Source: Pholis gunnellus (lineage: Eukaryota; Chordata; Actinopteri; Perciformes; Pholidae). Taken from it: a stretch of 64,000 nucleotides of DNA. This document shows, one piece after another, positions 30,911 to 52,940 of this stretch; the first letter of the stretch is position 1, and each line of letters starts with the position of its first letter. The position numbers and the translations under genes were made by a program. The stretch lies in NCBI GenBank assembly GCA_910591455.2, contig OU342819.1, forward strand, positions 18,587,262-18,651,261, in the 5' to 3' direction. The notes under the pieces are model-generated. The model saw only the letters and a program-made list of their open reading frames with translations, searched no databases and was not told where the DNA came from.

Positions 30911-31625
30911 GGGAGGAAGCGCTAATGTTGCAAAACGAAAGGAATACAAACAATGGAAATGTTACATGCAACTATTTGATAACATGCCGTATTGCTCGCT
31001 ACCACCGACAGGTGGACACACGTGGCCGACTCACGCGTTTCCGATTTAGGACCAATCACAGTCCCTGAACATATGGGGAACATACAACGTCATTGGGTCT
31101 GATCAGCCAATCAAAATGCTGGTGTTTGATGTCGTCAATAAATATTCATATTAATTTGAATAGCCGTAAACAATGACCGGGTGGCGCACTAATATGACAT
31201 TTTAAATTGAAATAAAATGTATGCTTTGTATGTTATTTGACATCCAAGCTGGAATAAACGCAATTGTTTATTTAAAAAATAAAAAACAAAATGAGTGAGT
31301 GTTTTTAAGTGCCTTTCGTTAACAGTGTCATACATGTATATTGCACTAAAGGAATTATAATCAAAAGTCTTTATTAATTAATTGAGTAGTTCTTTACTTT
31401 ATTTCAGGCATATTTGATGGCCACCTCAAGAGGGGTCCTGAATCACGTGCGTCAGAGGTAACACGTTTCGAGGATACAACAAACGTCGCAGTTCATCGTC
31501 GCACGTTCACCGGACTCACATTTTTATCCGAGTTTTAGGCTACAATTCTCGGCGTCCAGACCACCACGACGCTCCGCAGACTTTTCTCCAGAGTCGTCTG
31601 CTTTTCCAACAACAACAACAACAAC
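30911..31625. promoter_or_regulatory. Shared head-to-head promoter of srd5a1 and nsun2
   Basis: The two start codons are about 720 bp apart and divergent. CCAAT motifs occur at 31052-31056 and 31107-31111 on the plus strand and 31092-31096 on the minus strand (ATTGG), a cluster typical of NF-Y-driven bidirectional promoters. Palindromic E-boxes CACGTG occur at 31019-31024 and 31444-31449. No TATA box is evident. The nsun2 5' UTR ends in an ACA repeat just before the ATG. The transcription starts are inferred, not seen. Confidence 0.7.
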
Positions 31626-40343
<8,718 letters not shown>

Positions 40344-40885
40344 CAGCTGAGGACGTGGAGGAGGCGGTAGAGAGAGAGGAGGACTGACTGAAGACATATC
40401 AGAGCTCTAAGAGCTGTTGATCAGGTCAAAGACCACGTCACGTGGTGGAGGAGGAGGAGGAGGGGGGGCCTCTATGGTTTCTCTGCTCACCACTGCAGAG
40501 ATGGACTCCTTTTGGGATTTTTACTTTTTTTTTTATCCCCTCCAGGGGTTTTAGTTAAATGGCTTTGTCTTATTTTATTTTTAATTTTTTTTATATTTTA
40601 ACAAACTTGGCATCAATTTCTTTTCCCCGTTGCTCATGTTTATAGAAGTTTAAATTAACTGCTATCTCAATTTCTACACCTGTAATCAAGCAGAAATACG
40701 GAGTTGATTAAAAGCGTTAACTGTGTCATCACCTGTTCAAATTATTTGACTTCATGCTTATTCTTGATCTGCTGAAGTATTGAAGACATGCTTAGGAAGG
40801 GGTTGATTAAATCACATTAGACATAATAAAACGTTCATGAGGCATTAAATATGAAGGATGAACCCCTAAAGCAGTGGGAAATAAA
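40344..40885 (+). other. nsun2: nsun2 3' UTR with candidate poly(A) signals
   Basis: Follows the TAG at 40341-40343. Candidate hexamers are ATTAAA at 40707-40712, AATAAA at 40825-40830 and AATAAA at 40880-40885. Which one is used cannot be told from sequence. Confidence 0.6.
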
Positions 40886-41741
40886 GTGAGTACTGCTGCC
40901 TCCTGTAGCGCTGCTGCCTTTTAGTTTAGATATTCCTAATACCACATTAATAAACAAAGTGACATTAATATTAACTACGTTTTACTATTCAGTTTTCAAT
41001 TGCAGGATAATGACAGAAATAAGCTAGTGCAGTGAACAGAATCACCTTTCTTTGCTAAGTATTTGAACACATACAAGGAGTTTGATTTGCATCTGTCGAT
41101 GTAGAAACAACAGCTCGGGACGAGGATGCAAAGCTGAGAAATAAAGGTAAGAAAAGGTGTATAAATATTATATAACAGTATAACCAAGTAAAGCACCAAT
41201 GACTAAATATAAAAATACAACCTCTATTTACAAGTCAAGTGTTCTTTTAGTTGTAAACAATACGGATGATGAATGAATATACATGGGCTGCATGACTGTA
41301 CATGTATTCATATATGCTGTATATTCAGCTGGTAGGATGTATATTGACAGTGACATCCGTAATTATTAAAAAGTTTGGTGCATTAAAGCTGTCGAAGTAT
41401 AACAGGCTGCAGTGATGTTTCCGGAGGCTGGAGGAGTATAAATCTGGCTCCGATGATTTACTCTGCATGTCTGACTGTCCGTTGCAGTCGGTTCCTGTTC
41501 CTGTTTGGTGGCTGATCCAAACCACACAGTAATGGAAGTGGAAAGAACAGAACATGGATTATTGAGTGTATCCTCTGCTGGGCCTTTCTTTTCCACCTCA
41601 AGGATGAAGGTATCGCACGGTATGAAGTGTGAGTTTCCCCAGTTCACAGCAGTCAGATATGATACAAAGTCAACAATACAAGATATTTTATCTTATTGTT
41701 ATATATTTGTTTTTAACAACTAAGATAGGGAACTTAAAACC

Positions 41742-41970
41742 GTAGGGCTCCCCCCTCTTTGTCCATTAGTCGACTAATCCGTTGTTTTTGTCCTCAACTG
41801 AAGGTTTCTTTAGTCGAGTAGCTTCTTTCTTTCATGCTGAGTTATTTTAACCCATGAGCACACACGAACACCAGATTTAATGGGGTTCTTTTGTGTGTTT
41901 CTTTGTGGAGATCTGTCGATGAAATCAACTCATCGATTAGTCGACAAAATCAAACGAGTGTTCGTCGAAT
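41742..41970. mobile_element. Possible hAT-type transposon relic
   Basis: Starts near TAGGGCTCCCCCC and has ATTAGTCGACTAATCCG near its left end. CATCGATTAGTCGACAAAATC, another member of this motif, lies near its right end. Such ATTAGTCGACTAAT termini are common in fish hAT-like repeats. No coding capacity. Confidence 0.45.
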
Positions 41971-42763
41971 GAGCCTTTTGTTGTTGAAGATCAAAATATG
42001 GAGAAAAGTTCAACTTCCCACGACAGCGGCAAAATATTTGCCGCATCTTGTCAGCGGTCGCCACGGCAGACAGACAGACAGACGTCCTCTCCTCCTGTTT
42101 ATCACCCAGCGCTGCTGCCATGACGACAGCTGTCATGACAACCAGCCCCCTCACCTCTCTCTGGTGACGGTCGGGGGAACAGAGGACAGAGGGACCACAG
42201 AGAGCATCACTCCTCCGCTCTCCTCTTCGTTTTCTTCTCCCAACTCCCTCCTCACGTCTCCTCTTTATCCTCTCATGTCCCCTCGATCCCCTTTTTTTAA
42301 ATTTTTGTTTTATTTGATCTTTCACCTCTAAAGTGCACGACAGTGGGTATTGCCATGCATGGGGAGCGGCTGTCATGTCAATTCCCCCATGAGCCGTGGA
42401 TATGCCAGTGACTGTGCTGTTTGCAGAGGCCGAAGGGGACAAGAGGAGTCAATGTTCGGGTTACATGCCAGGATGGAGTGGATGAATAAACACAGTTGAA
42501 ACCTGTTTTTACTGCTCCTGCTGTGCACCAACTGTTTCCGTGGAAAGCAAAGGGGACATTTTGACCACATTAGGCCGTTTTCCAACCTTCATCACTGCTA
42601 ATATGACAGAGACTGAAAGACTATAGTTGATTGAACAACATGGCTGAGGGAGGGAATGGAGAGGATGAACAAGATCAGGGAGAGAGATGGAGGGCAAAAG
42701 AGTTTTGAGATTTAGAAAAAATGAGTATTTGATGGTATTTCAGAGTGAAGGTTGTGCCATATC

Positions 42764-42785
42764 GGGGGGGGGGGGGGGGGGGGGG
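42764..42785. repeat. 22-nt poly-G run
   Basis: An uninterrupted run of 22 G on the plus strand. Length may be unreliable in the assembly. Confidence 0.9.
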
Positions 42786-43072
42786 CTGCTTGTGAAGTCA
42801 GTTAAGGATAAACGAGAAGAGAAAAACGCTCAATTCTTTCTAGCCGAGTGGAGGATAGCGCACGGAAAATGGGAGCAGTTGAAAATGATAATAAAAAGCC
42901 TTGGGAGGATGAAGAGAAGATGGGGTGAATAAATGGAACTGGACAGACAGAGAAAGGTTTGGAGATAAGGCAAAAGTTGTTACTGAGTCATAAGCCTGTC
43001 TGTGTGCGTGGGAGTGTGTGTGTTTGAGTTAAGCCTGCGCGTGAATATGTGTGTATACTTCAGCTAAGCCCG

Positions 43073-43079
<7 letters not shown>

Positions 43080-43104
<25 letters not shown>
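43080..43104. repeat. (GT)n microsatellite
   Basis: About 12 GT units in the intergenic region. Confidence 0.9.
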
Positions 43105-44439
43105 CTGGTTTGTCAGTGTGAGCGATGCCTTTTAACCCCAAAGTTTACCGCCAGCCTGCTAACACTAGTAATGACGTCACCTCCAGACAGGGACTCATTC
43201 ATCAACTTTATGTTTTCTTTCTCCTTCATCCTCTCTCACGCTCTCCTCATCCTCACCTTTCTTCCTGTCTTTTACCTGCTAATCTCAATTCCCATCCTGT
43301 CCTTGTCTGTAACTATTCATACCACTCACTTCCTCTTTCCGTTTTGATTGTCGTTCCCCCCGGAAAAGCTTTCTGAAAGCCTCCCGAAGCTCAGATTCTA
43401 AAATGTTCTCAAACTGTCATCTCCATTTAAGTCTCTGCTTTTAACCTAGTTCCTCCCGCAATACACCACTTTAATGGAGCGCTGTTGTTCTTCTTCTATA
43501 TCCTCCGTGCTTGTGTGGTACATTGACATATTTCTCAAGGCTTCAAAGACATTGTCTCGGATCATGAAGTGTAATTAAAACCTAAACGTATTAAATTAAT
43601 TAGCTGGGCAAAGCTGCACTTCAAATTTGTGGTACTTAAAGTTACTATATGCAGGACTCAAAGCATTAATACTAGTAGCTATGCATAATGTGACAATAAA
43701 CTAGAGGACATCATTTAGGAATAACACAATCTGGAAATTGAATATGATGAACAAGTAAACAAATTAAGAGTAGGTTAAAACAAGTCTGTTATTAAAGTGT
43801 CAAGTGTATGTAAAGACATAGTGGAGTAATGTCTACCTGAGCAGAGAATGAACTCTCTCCCTCTTTGTTTGTTGTAATCAGAGCTTCTCTGTGCTTTGTT
43901 TACATAGCTGGGCCGGCTGCGCTCGATGTGAGTCTCTCTGTCGTGCCCCACTCGCTCGCTAACTGCTGGTGATCTTCACTGTGCTCATGCAGCGGTCAGT
44001 GCTGATAACGCAGTCGCGAAAGCGTCGAGTTCAGCCTCCGGTCCCCTCCAGATTCATGTGACCGTATTATGCACTTCATCAGGATCGGTTATTTTGACGC
44101 TGAGCCCTCCAACGGAGCACACCTTTCAGCACCATGGACAGCACCTCAGCAGGCAGGAAATTAGGTTTTGTCTACCGAAAGCCACCAAAACATAGTTTGT
44201 TTGAAAACGTAATGATAACACGAAACACAAGGGTTTGCATTGGTGTAATGTAATCAGTGATTGTCACACACCTCTTGAGGTTTTTGTCAGTGTGCCGACT
44301 GTGACACATTCTCTGCCAGCTTTTGTATATTGCTAAAATATGATCTTTTATATCGGCATTTCCACGCGAACAAACCGAGAGCAAAAGTATCGTACAAATA
44401 CAATAATTATCGTACATCTGCTAACCTGAGACCTATGCT

Positions 44440-44875
44440 GCAACCGAAATCACATACTATGCACTACATACTCAATATTTGTACTATCGTTCCAAATACG
44501 GTAAATAAACAGTCGTGTGTCTCTTTTCGGGCACACTGAACTGTAATTACGTCACTTCCTGAGAGCCACGTTGTTGGTTCGAGATGCATAATGATGACCT
44601 GTGCCAACCTTTACGTCACCAAACAGTGAGTTGTGAGCTGAACTAATTAAAAACCTCACAAAGTGGAATCTTACACTGAAGCTTACGTCGAAGCATTATT
44701 GACGCCGCGGAGCATTGCTTGATATGAATGTTGTCATCACTACCGCATTGCATTGTGGGTTCAGTGTTTGCATTCTTTGATTTTTCTCCTACTATTGGTT
44801 TGATCCAATACAATCCAAACTCTCAGACTACTTTAAACTAAATAGCATGTTAATATGGAATTTCGGACACAACCT
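44440..44875. mobile_element. Non-autonomous DNA transposon-like repeat
   Basis: Left end CAACCGAAATCACATACTAT and right end ATATGGAATTTCGGACACAA are degenerate inverted copies (CCGAAAT / ATTTCGG). The pattern of TACTATGCACTACATACT is familiar from a widespread fish repeat. No open frame of note. Confidence 0.5.
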
Positions 44876-45142
44876 CAGGTAGCTAATGTACACGATATGA
44901 TAACCGTCAATTTTAATACCACAGTATATCGTGATACCGGTACCCGCAGCGCTACAGCTCTGTGGTTGTTGTCCCGTTTTCACCTCTTTCTTTTCTTTTC
45001 CTTCCTCCTCCTCAGTATCCACCGCTTCTGGTGCTCTCGCATTGCTTCATGCACTCTAGCGCTCAGCCTCGTGGACATGCATATATATTTGGGATTGTAT
45101 AATCAAGCTGTTATGCAACGCTAAAGGAGAGTGAGGGAGGCA

Positions 45143-45146
<4 letters not shown>

Positions 45147-45206
<60 letters not shown>

Positions 45207-45299
45207 ATGACAGACAGAGGGGAGGGGTGGTGTGTGTGGTGGGGGGAATCTTGTGTTTCATGTTTGGATTAAACCAAAGCCCACTCAGCTCTACACACT

Positions 45300-45391
<92 letters not shown>
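45147..45391. repeat. Compound microsatellite cluster (CA)n(GA)n ... (CA)n
   Basis: CA array 45147-45182 passes directly into a GA array 45183-45206. After about 95 bp of unique sequence a second CA array spans 45304-45391. All open frames across this block are repeat artefacts. Confidence 0.95.
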
Positions 45392-45394
<3 letters not shown>

Positions 45395-48331
45395 TCACAC
45401 AACTGCTCGCCCTTTTAAAATCCGCTGGTAAATCTCTGGTTATAGATGTTGGCTCCGTCTGATACCGTTATTGTACAAAGCCTGTGTGTGTTCGTATCCA
45501 TGTTTGCACGTGCACCCCCGGAACATAACAATTTTAAGGCAGCTGCCTTCCCGCTCCACACATGCACAGAGACAGAGCTCGTCCTCTCACCGATACACAC
45601 TCTGTTCTCTAGCGTATGATGCTGCAGCTTTCACTGGCTTTTAATCCTTTTTTCCCCTCTCTCTTTTTGACTCGTGCTAAACGTGGAAGTGTGCATGAGT
45701 GTGTGTGTGTGTGTGTGTGCCCCCGCACACTCCTCTTAAGGCACCATTAGGACTGAATGTGTCCCAGGACTGCATCTGGTTTAAACCTGAATTGACCTCT
45801 AATGCGTTATAAAATCATCTCTCGCAGGTGAGCAAACACCCACTCCTGCATTAGGCCGAATTAACGACAAGAGGAACCCTTGAGTCCTCTTCGCACTTGT
45901 TGTAATCACCAACTGAACAGCACCCACATCATGAATCTCTCTGCTCACGCTTCTCTGTATCACTATGACAAGCGAAATAATCAAATTTAGTCGAATCAGT
46001 GATATGAATATCAGTCGTTTTTTTGGTATAAATAGGTGTTATATTTACAGGGTTTGAAAAGAAGGGTTTTGGTGTCTAAAAGCACAGCATCCCTTTGTTT
46101 TGGTCAAACCACGCAGTCCAGGCTCAATGTTTACACACTGTACTTACTTGCTGCCTGTCAGGTTGACTGATCTCAAATGTGTTCCAAAGATGTATCCTCC
46201 TCAGCAGCACGGAGAGAGCGATGGGGTAATATGTCAGGATGACAGTTTGGGGTTAGTTTTACCTGCCTGTCCCTCCCAAGTGTGCTGTCTTTAACTACTA
46301 TGTCTCTCTTTCTATCCGTCCCCTGTCTCTGGAACCTCAGCCCTCATCCTGTCTCCGCTGACAAATCACCAAAAGAGAAATAATATTCTCGAAGGTAAAT
46401 GAATTGAGGGTTATGGGCAGTGATCCAGGTGAGGGCCAGGTCACCTGCTCACTCTGCAGATTAATATGACGTGCTCATGGGATTCCCCATTAAACTGGTA
46501 GCAGTGCCTCCATTCTGATCACCTTTTCTTTGCAGATAAAGGCCGTACCACTCAACTTTTCTGCACTTTCTGGCAAATACTATCTTCGACAAACGCCACA
46601 GTAAAAGAAAAATAGTTTTGGAGGCTTTTACCACCGCAGAACCCTTTAGGAATGCATGAAATGCTCCATACAGCAGATTGTATTAAAGAAATAGTAGCTC
46701 AAAGAGCGAAGGATGAAGAGTGTGTCTGTTGATTTCTGTGGAGGCGGTTAGTTGATGCTGGTTTATTTGTGCTGTGAAGGAGATCTGAGGCACTTTGCAG
46801 GAAAAATAATAATTGAAATACATATTAAAGAGAATATTGCAAGTAGAATAAAAAGATTCCATTACATATACTCATTACAAAAGAACAGCGTGTAGACTTT
46901 TATTCAGAATCCAACCCGCCTCTGCACACACACACACACACACACTTTTCATCATGGCTTGGTTCTCCATGACGAAGACCCCTTTTACTTTTCTTTTGTA
47001 TTAGCCATTCAATAAAGCATTTCATGGCTTTTGCTTTAAAAGGTGCCTTGAAGCACTTATTGCAGCTTCCCAGAGGCAATCTAAATGTGCTTATGTTAGT
47101 CAGAGACCGGAGGATTTCATTAAGTCCTTGTGGAAGTGCCAAGTCTAAAATGCTTAGGTAACCACTATGGACCAGGAGACGGTTGCATCAGCTCTTCTGA
47201 TGTTCAAACTTAGCTAGATTATAACACAAGTGTTGACTAAGTGATGTTTTCGTCAGTAAATTAAAACGGGTTGCACCTCACAAACGAGTTCTTACTGAAT
47301 ATTTACACCTGATTGCGAGGTGTTAACTGACAAATTAACGTTGGCTTGCTGATATATCTTTTACAGTTATGAGTAAAGGAGATAATATGAAACATGATTG
47401 ACACTTGATAACACAACCTTCAATTTCAAAATCTTAGGTTTAGCTAAATAACGTTAGCTAGGTTAGCATAATCACATTTCACAAGTGCATTTCCGGGTTT
47501 TATGATTCCAGCACTCCATAGTGACTTTTTGTTCTTATAGTTGATTGCTTTATTGTGTCACAGATGTTTTCTAATAACTGATTTACTTTTTGCGAACTGA
47601 GACATTTGTTAGCAACCCAAGTAGCAACATCATATATTTAAAACTATAGCTTGTAGTTACAAAGAACCTAGCAAGGTCCTAACCCACAATTTTGCAAATG
47701 GATTTATATATAACTGGTGCCACACAATTCAGCTAATGGCTGTGTACGTCACATTTATTAAGCCGCGTTCATCATAAGTGATAGAAGGAAGTTCACATTT
47801 CATGGATAAAGTAGCTGAGAGGAAGTTCTTAAACTCTGATTTACCTTAACTGTGTCCCTAACCTTGTATTTTATTTTTTAATTTTCAGTGCTGTCGTTCC
47901 TGTTCAGTGTCAAACCAGAACCAGAACCAGAACCAGAACAAAGAAATCCCCGCTTTCCGGCGTGTGGACGGGATGACAGAGGACGACTCAGGGAAGGAAC
48001 GGGGACGTGTGAGGGGAAAGTAACGGGTGCTGGGACGACGGGGGTGAAGGGTAAGGGTCCTGGAGAGTTAAGGGAGGAATGAGAGAAGGAGAGATGGATG
48101 AGGCCGATGAGGAGAGAGACAGAGAGGGAGAGTTGGAGGCAGGGGAGGGGTTGGATAGCGGGTACAAGGCTTTATTTAGTGCATGCCTGCAGGTGTTGCC
48201 TAGTAACAGAGAGGAAACAGATCGAGGGAAGAGAGCTGGAGAGCACATCTCCCTTTATCTTTTCACTGCTCCTCTTTCTGCTCCTGGCCTAACCCTCTTC
48301 CAAAATCCAAAATACCAACACAGGCATGCAG

Positions 48332-48388
48332 ACACACACACACACACACACACACATACACACACACACAAACAAACAAACAAACAAA
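48332..48388. repeat. (CA)n then (CAAA)n microsatellite
   Basis: An interrupted CA array to about 48370, then about five CAAA units. Confidence 0.93.
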
Positions 48389-51300
48389 GACACTCTCTCT
48401 GTGTCTTTCTGTCCTCAGACTCTCTGTCACACACACATACTATAACAAAAGCCCCGTCCCTCATTAGCAGTCTGGACGGCTGCTGTCCTCCTGTCAGGAG
48501 GAAGACGAGGAAAGGAAGGCGAGGAGAGAAGAGACGACTTCGGGGAGGAAAAGTAGACACCGAGGAGAGAAAATGCAACGAAATCTTCCTGTGCAAAAAC
48601 ATCCACCAAGGTTGTTGCCATGGCATTTGTTGCTCCGTTACACTTTCTCGTTTTTTTGCTCTGCGAAAGACGTGTGTTCTGCAGTTCGTAACACACACAG
48701 CACACATTCAACCGACATGATGGCTTTTAATGAGTCCGATTTATATTCAGCGTCTTACCGGAGAGCTTATAAAATGAGTGAGGAAGGGGGCTCATTAATG
48801 CACTCGATGTGCTGTTGCAGCTTCCATCCAATCGTGACCCTTAGTAGCATTGATCAAGGTTAGATTGAGGGCACTCTGGGTACGAGAGAGAGAGAGCGAG
48901 AGTGTGTGTGTGTGTGTGTGTGTAATCCAGTTACCTGCAGCCTTGTTCAAATAAATACAGCAACAGATCAGGTGTAAAAACAAGGCAGAGAAACGACAAA
49001 TCACATTGTGTCTTTGCTGTTAACACATTTAAATTGTCCATGCAGATGCTGCTCGTCAGATCCTCCTCTGTCAATACACGGACACACACAAATGACATCA
49101 CTGATGTGGCTAATGATCCAAGGATGTGTCTAATGCCTGGACTACCAATGAGCTTATAGTGTTTTCTTTGGTTTTTTTTATCCTTCTATTATCTCTTATG
49201 TCTAAGCAACAGCAAAAGGCTACATCCCCGGGTGTTTGCAGCGCTGCGACTGTGAGTGTGTGACCGCTGTCTGCTGCTCATGTTCATGCAGGCATGTCTC
49301 GGTGGCCGGGGGAAGGGCGTGCTTTGCATTTTAACACCCCATCCTTCGCTTTAGCAACGTCTGGCTTTTCTCTCTCCCTGCTCGTAGATTTGTGTTCCTT
49401 GCAGTCCTCATCAGTGTCTCCTATCTTTCTAAATTGTCCTTTGGAAGACAGGGATCACCTTGTGTAAAATCCACACATCTCCCGAGGTCCTTAAAACTGG
49501 AACTTTATTGAATGTAAGGCTCACAGAACTCATTGAGAATCAATACTGTAACTGTTGCCAGCGGACAGCAGTCAGAATTGATTGATTTATTAATCAAGGC
49601 CGACCCCCGTGAACTCGCGCGTACACGTGCACAGATGACGAGGAGAGTCAATCCACACCAGAAAGCCGTCTGACTTCACAGAGGGTCTGGCTTCTATACT
49701 GGAAGCGCTGAACGAGGCTAAAAATAAATTTTTCCCACATGCACTGTGCCATATAAAATATTTATAGTGAGCCCCAGTCTGCTAAGAATGGCAAAGATGT
49801 TACAGCGCGAGAGGGAGGGGAAGTGGCTGCCAAAGCTCGCGGTAGCCTCCGTCCCAGTGCCAGAGCTTACATAAGAGCTAACTGCACTCTCTCCATCTGT
49901 ATGTAACACACACGCTCAAACAGAGAGTGACAGAGAAAGACAGACCGGAAGAGAGAGAGCGAGAGAGAGAGGACGGCTGTGTGTTCTTTCTCCAGAAATC
50001 TAAATTTATCATTCCTTTGTAGCCTCTACAACTCGTTACTGCGCATGTCCTGATATTACCAGACTTACAGTTGTGGGAGTTACTCGTCGTTCAAAGCCAG
50101 AACGTGTCAGGGAACAACACATAATTATGATTTTGGATTGCATTGATACGGCTTTATTTGCATTCATATATAAAAAGAAGAAAAAACGTAAAATAATAAT
50201 AAGGGCATCAGTTTTATTCAGCAGTGAATTTACAAATCAGTTCACACAGTCAGCGTGATCACTATGGACAGGACGTCGAAGGTGACAGACTTTCCCCCTC
50301 AAAGCGGGAAGTCAATATTTTTCCATTTAGGAACTCATGCTGCCTTATTATGCATTTCAGTTTAGTGAGAGGCACAGATGAAACAGAATAAATGATCAAT
50401 GTGGCACGACTAAGCTTTGATGTACAGTTGAACTTCGACACCAGGACAGGCTGTTCTATTACAATCAGGGTCAAGAAGTTAAAAGTTGCAGTGTCAGCAG
50501 GCGAATGCACCGGGATAATGGATCACCATAACTCCACACAACCTTCCCCTCCCCCACAGAGAAACACTAAACCACTACCAGTGCCAGCAAACCTTAAACG
50601 TTGTCACCACATTTCAACAGGTGAGCTCGCATTGCACCACCAGCTAAGTGAAACAATGCATACCGAACAGTGCAAAATAAACAGCGAGCAGCTCTTTAAA
50701 CCTACTTCTCCTGGACTGTAACGAGCCAAGGAAGCATGTGCACAAGAGTGATCACAGGAGCAGGAATGAAGCTGACACACCTGAACCTCATGAGGCTCTT
50801 AAAGGTTGAGGTGCTCTCACCTTGATTGGCCAAATTGTTTCTGGGTCCTAGTGTCCCCCGCTTCATAAAGAAATGATCCACCTACCCCTCATTCTGAATC
50901 TGGATCTTTGCCACCTTTTCATGTATTAATGCATAAATTGACTGGGCATACATACTCACATTTCACAGTTACAAATATGTTTTTTTTTTCCTTTTAAGCT
51001 TGGACATTGATGAAAAATAAATGATTTAATATCAAGTCACTGGAAAAAGATTTCCTGAACATTGTAATTAGAAAATACTGTATTTTAACAGATGTTAATA
51101 TGCACCAAAATTAGAAACCCTTGTGAATATAGCATGAATGAAACATCCACAGCTACTAACAATACCTTTTTCAAATGTCTGAGGACCATTATATGTTTCT
51201 GATGCTCGTTCCAAACAATATATAGATTTCTCTTGTAATGCGATATTGATGCTGGGCCTTTATAAAACAATTTGGCTCGACATTGACCTTGGCTGTCTCC

Positions 51301-51504
51301 TGCACTGGAACAGTATCCTGTGATGGTCGGGTTTCACGCTTGATAACAATGTTATAGTAAGACAAAGTGGCTTCTTCATGAATGAAAGCTATCCACAGAG
51401 TGAGACCTTTGCAGACATCTGATGGTGCCCAAAGGAAGGAGGTCAGATTTCCTGAAAAATGCTGAAAAGCTGCAGAACTGTGTAAGAAATTGCATCAGTA
51501 TCAT

Positions 51505-52256
51505 TAGGCGTTTTTCGGATCAAAGAGTTCTGAGGACCCCCTGAGAGGACCTGCCCACTGGGGAGCTCCCCCGAGAACTGCATACCCTCAAGTTTTATTT
51601 TACTGTTTGCATTCACACCACTTTTCGGAATGCTGAAGTGACAAAAGCAAGCCGGCAAGTTCAAGTGTGCTATATTTGCCACAAGCTCTCCAGGCTTTTC
51701 TCTTTTTTAGTAATATAAAAATGAATAAACAGCTCTGCTACATGCCACAGTCTAGAAGCAAGCTAAATCGCACTGGTTCTCTCAACAAAAAGCCAATGGG
51801 ATGTTTCCATTAGATTTGGGATTATTGCAGAAAATAAGCTCTGTGGCAAACAAACGTTTATGACACTTACATGTTTTGTTCAGCGAGATAATCTTCACAA
51901 ATGAACACCACTGTTATGATTTGTGAAGCGTGAATGCAATCACCAGAAGTAAAAAGCGTTCGACTGTAAACAAACTAAACCACGGTCAAGTGACATTTTG
52001 TAGTCTCATTTAGCCACTTGTTAGCAAACTGCCTTCAAAATTCACGAGTGGGATATTTACTAATGCATTTCGTGCCTTATGTTTCGCATTCCTACCAAAA
52101 ACCCATTCAAAGAAACATTGACTCTGAGACAAGGGAACTGGAAGTGCAAACATGTTAACTCATTTCCAACGTTGTTCCTGCAGCACTCTGTGCCCACACA
52201 TTACAAATGGGGGTTCTTAGAACTATGAAAAAGTTCCTCTGGTCGGAAAACACCTA
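51505..52256. mobile_element. Non-autonomous DNA transposon with imperfect terminal inverted repeats
   Basis: The left end TAGGCGTTTTTCGGATCAAA and the reverse complement of the right end, TAGGTGTTTTCCGACCAGAG, align over about 20 bp, and homology continues into AGTTCTGAG / AGTTCTAAG. The element is about 750 bp with no transposase-like frame. No target-site duplication was found, so age or boundaries are uncertain. Confidence 0.7.
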
Positions 52257-52898
52257 TGGAGAGCCGGGCATGACACACGCAAAAGTTTGCCACCTAGCAA
52301 ATGTCACTAATGAGCAACAGCAGCTCTACTAACTGAGCTCAGATAGAGCAACGCTTATTTTAATTGCCGCAAACAGCTTCCATTCCTCAAACTGCTTCAA
52401 GTGTCCTCTAATTTATCTGGCAGATGTTTTCCTCAGTTGTCCACACACTGCGCGAATCCTCCCACACACAGACCCACAATCCGTCTTATCCATACATCTG
52501 TGATCAACAGGGAAAACAAATTCATTATTTAACACCATATTTCCCAGTGAGACCCCTCAGTGTATTGGGCATGGCTGCATAATGCATGCAGGCTGTATAA
52601 AAGGAAATCCCATCACCAGTGTCCCTGCATAGTAAAGCTTCCATCTCGTCCGGCTCTGCAGCTGGGGCATCACACGTGCACACCGTGCACACAATATTCC
52701 ATGTTATTTCTCATCTGGCTGTGGAGGAGAGAGAAGCATCCTTCAGCTCAGACTAAGACATGTGATTTTCCAAGACAGCATCATTGTATCATCCTGTGGG
52801 AATTAGTATGATCGACGGATAATGTATTATGTGTGATCCATGCAAAAAAAAACCAGCATTTCATGCATTTTAAAAGACAGCTATATCTTGGATTGATT

Positions 52899-52902
<4 letters not shown>

Positions 52903-52938
<36 letters not shown>
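52903..52938. repeat. (GT)n microsatellite
   Basis: About 18 GT units followed by a run of G. Confidence 0.95.

Positions 52939-52940
<2 letters not shown>

Larger units (their letters stand above)
40886..44439. other. Intergenic region, left part of the convergent nsun2-ube2ql1 gap
   Basis: No coding exon recognised. It contains a possible hAT-type relic at 41742-41970, CT-rich sequence at 42200-42300, a G-run at 42764-42785 and a GT array at 43080-43104. The segment 43620-44110 resembles a dispersed fish repeat, but I am not confident enough to list it separately. Confidence 0.55.
44876..51504. other. Intergenic region, middle part of the convergent gap
   Basis: No gene could be supported. 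It contains the compound microsatellite at 45147-45391, a hexamer tandem CCAGAA at 47913-47939, CA/CAAA arrays at 48332-48388 and a purine-rich stretch at 48070-48150. The open frame at 48079-48720 is built on the purine-rich and CA-rich sequence. Confidence 0.55.

Noticed and set aside
41891..42331. 146-codon open frame on the plus strand with an overlapping 170-codon frame on the minus strand
   Set aside because: It spans CT-rich and repeat-derived sequence, resembles no family I know, and has no supporting splice or promoter structure.
47860..48070. Acceptor-like TTTTTAATTTTCAG followed by an open frame with a P-E repeat
   Set aside because: The repeat is a CCAGAA tandem, there is no matching donor or partner exon, and no homology is recognised.
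48079..48720. 213-codon open frame on the plus strand
   Set aside because: The frame stays open because of purine-rich and CA/CAAA repeats; the predicted protein is low complexity with a TH repeat and no recognisable domain.
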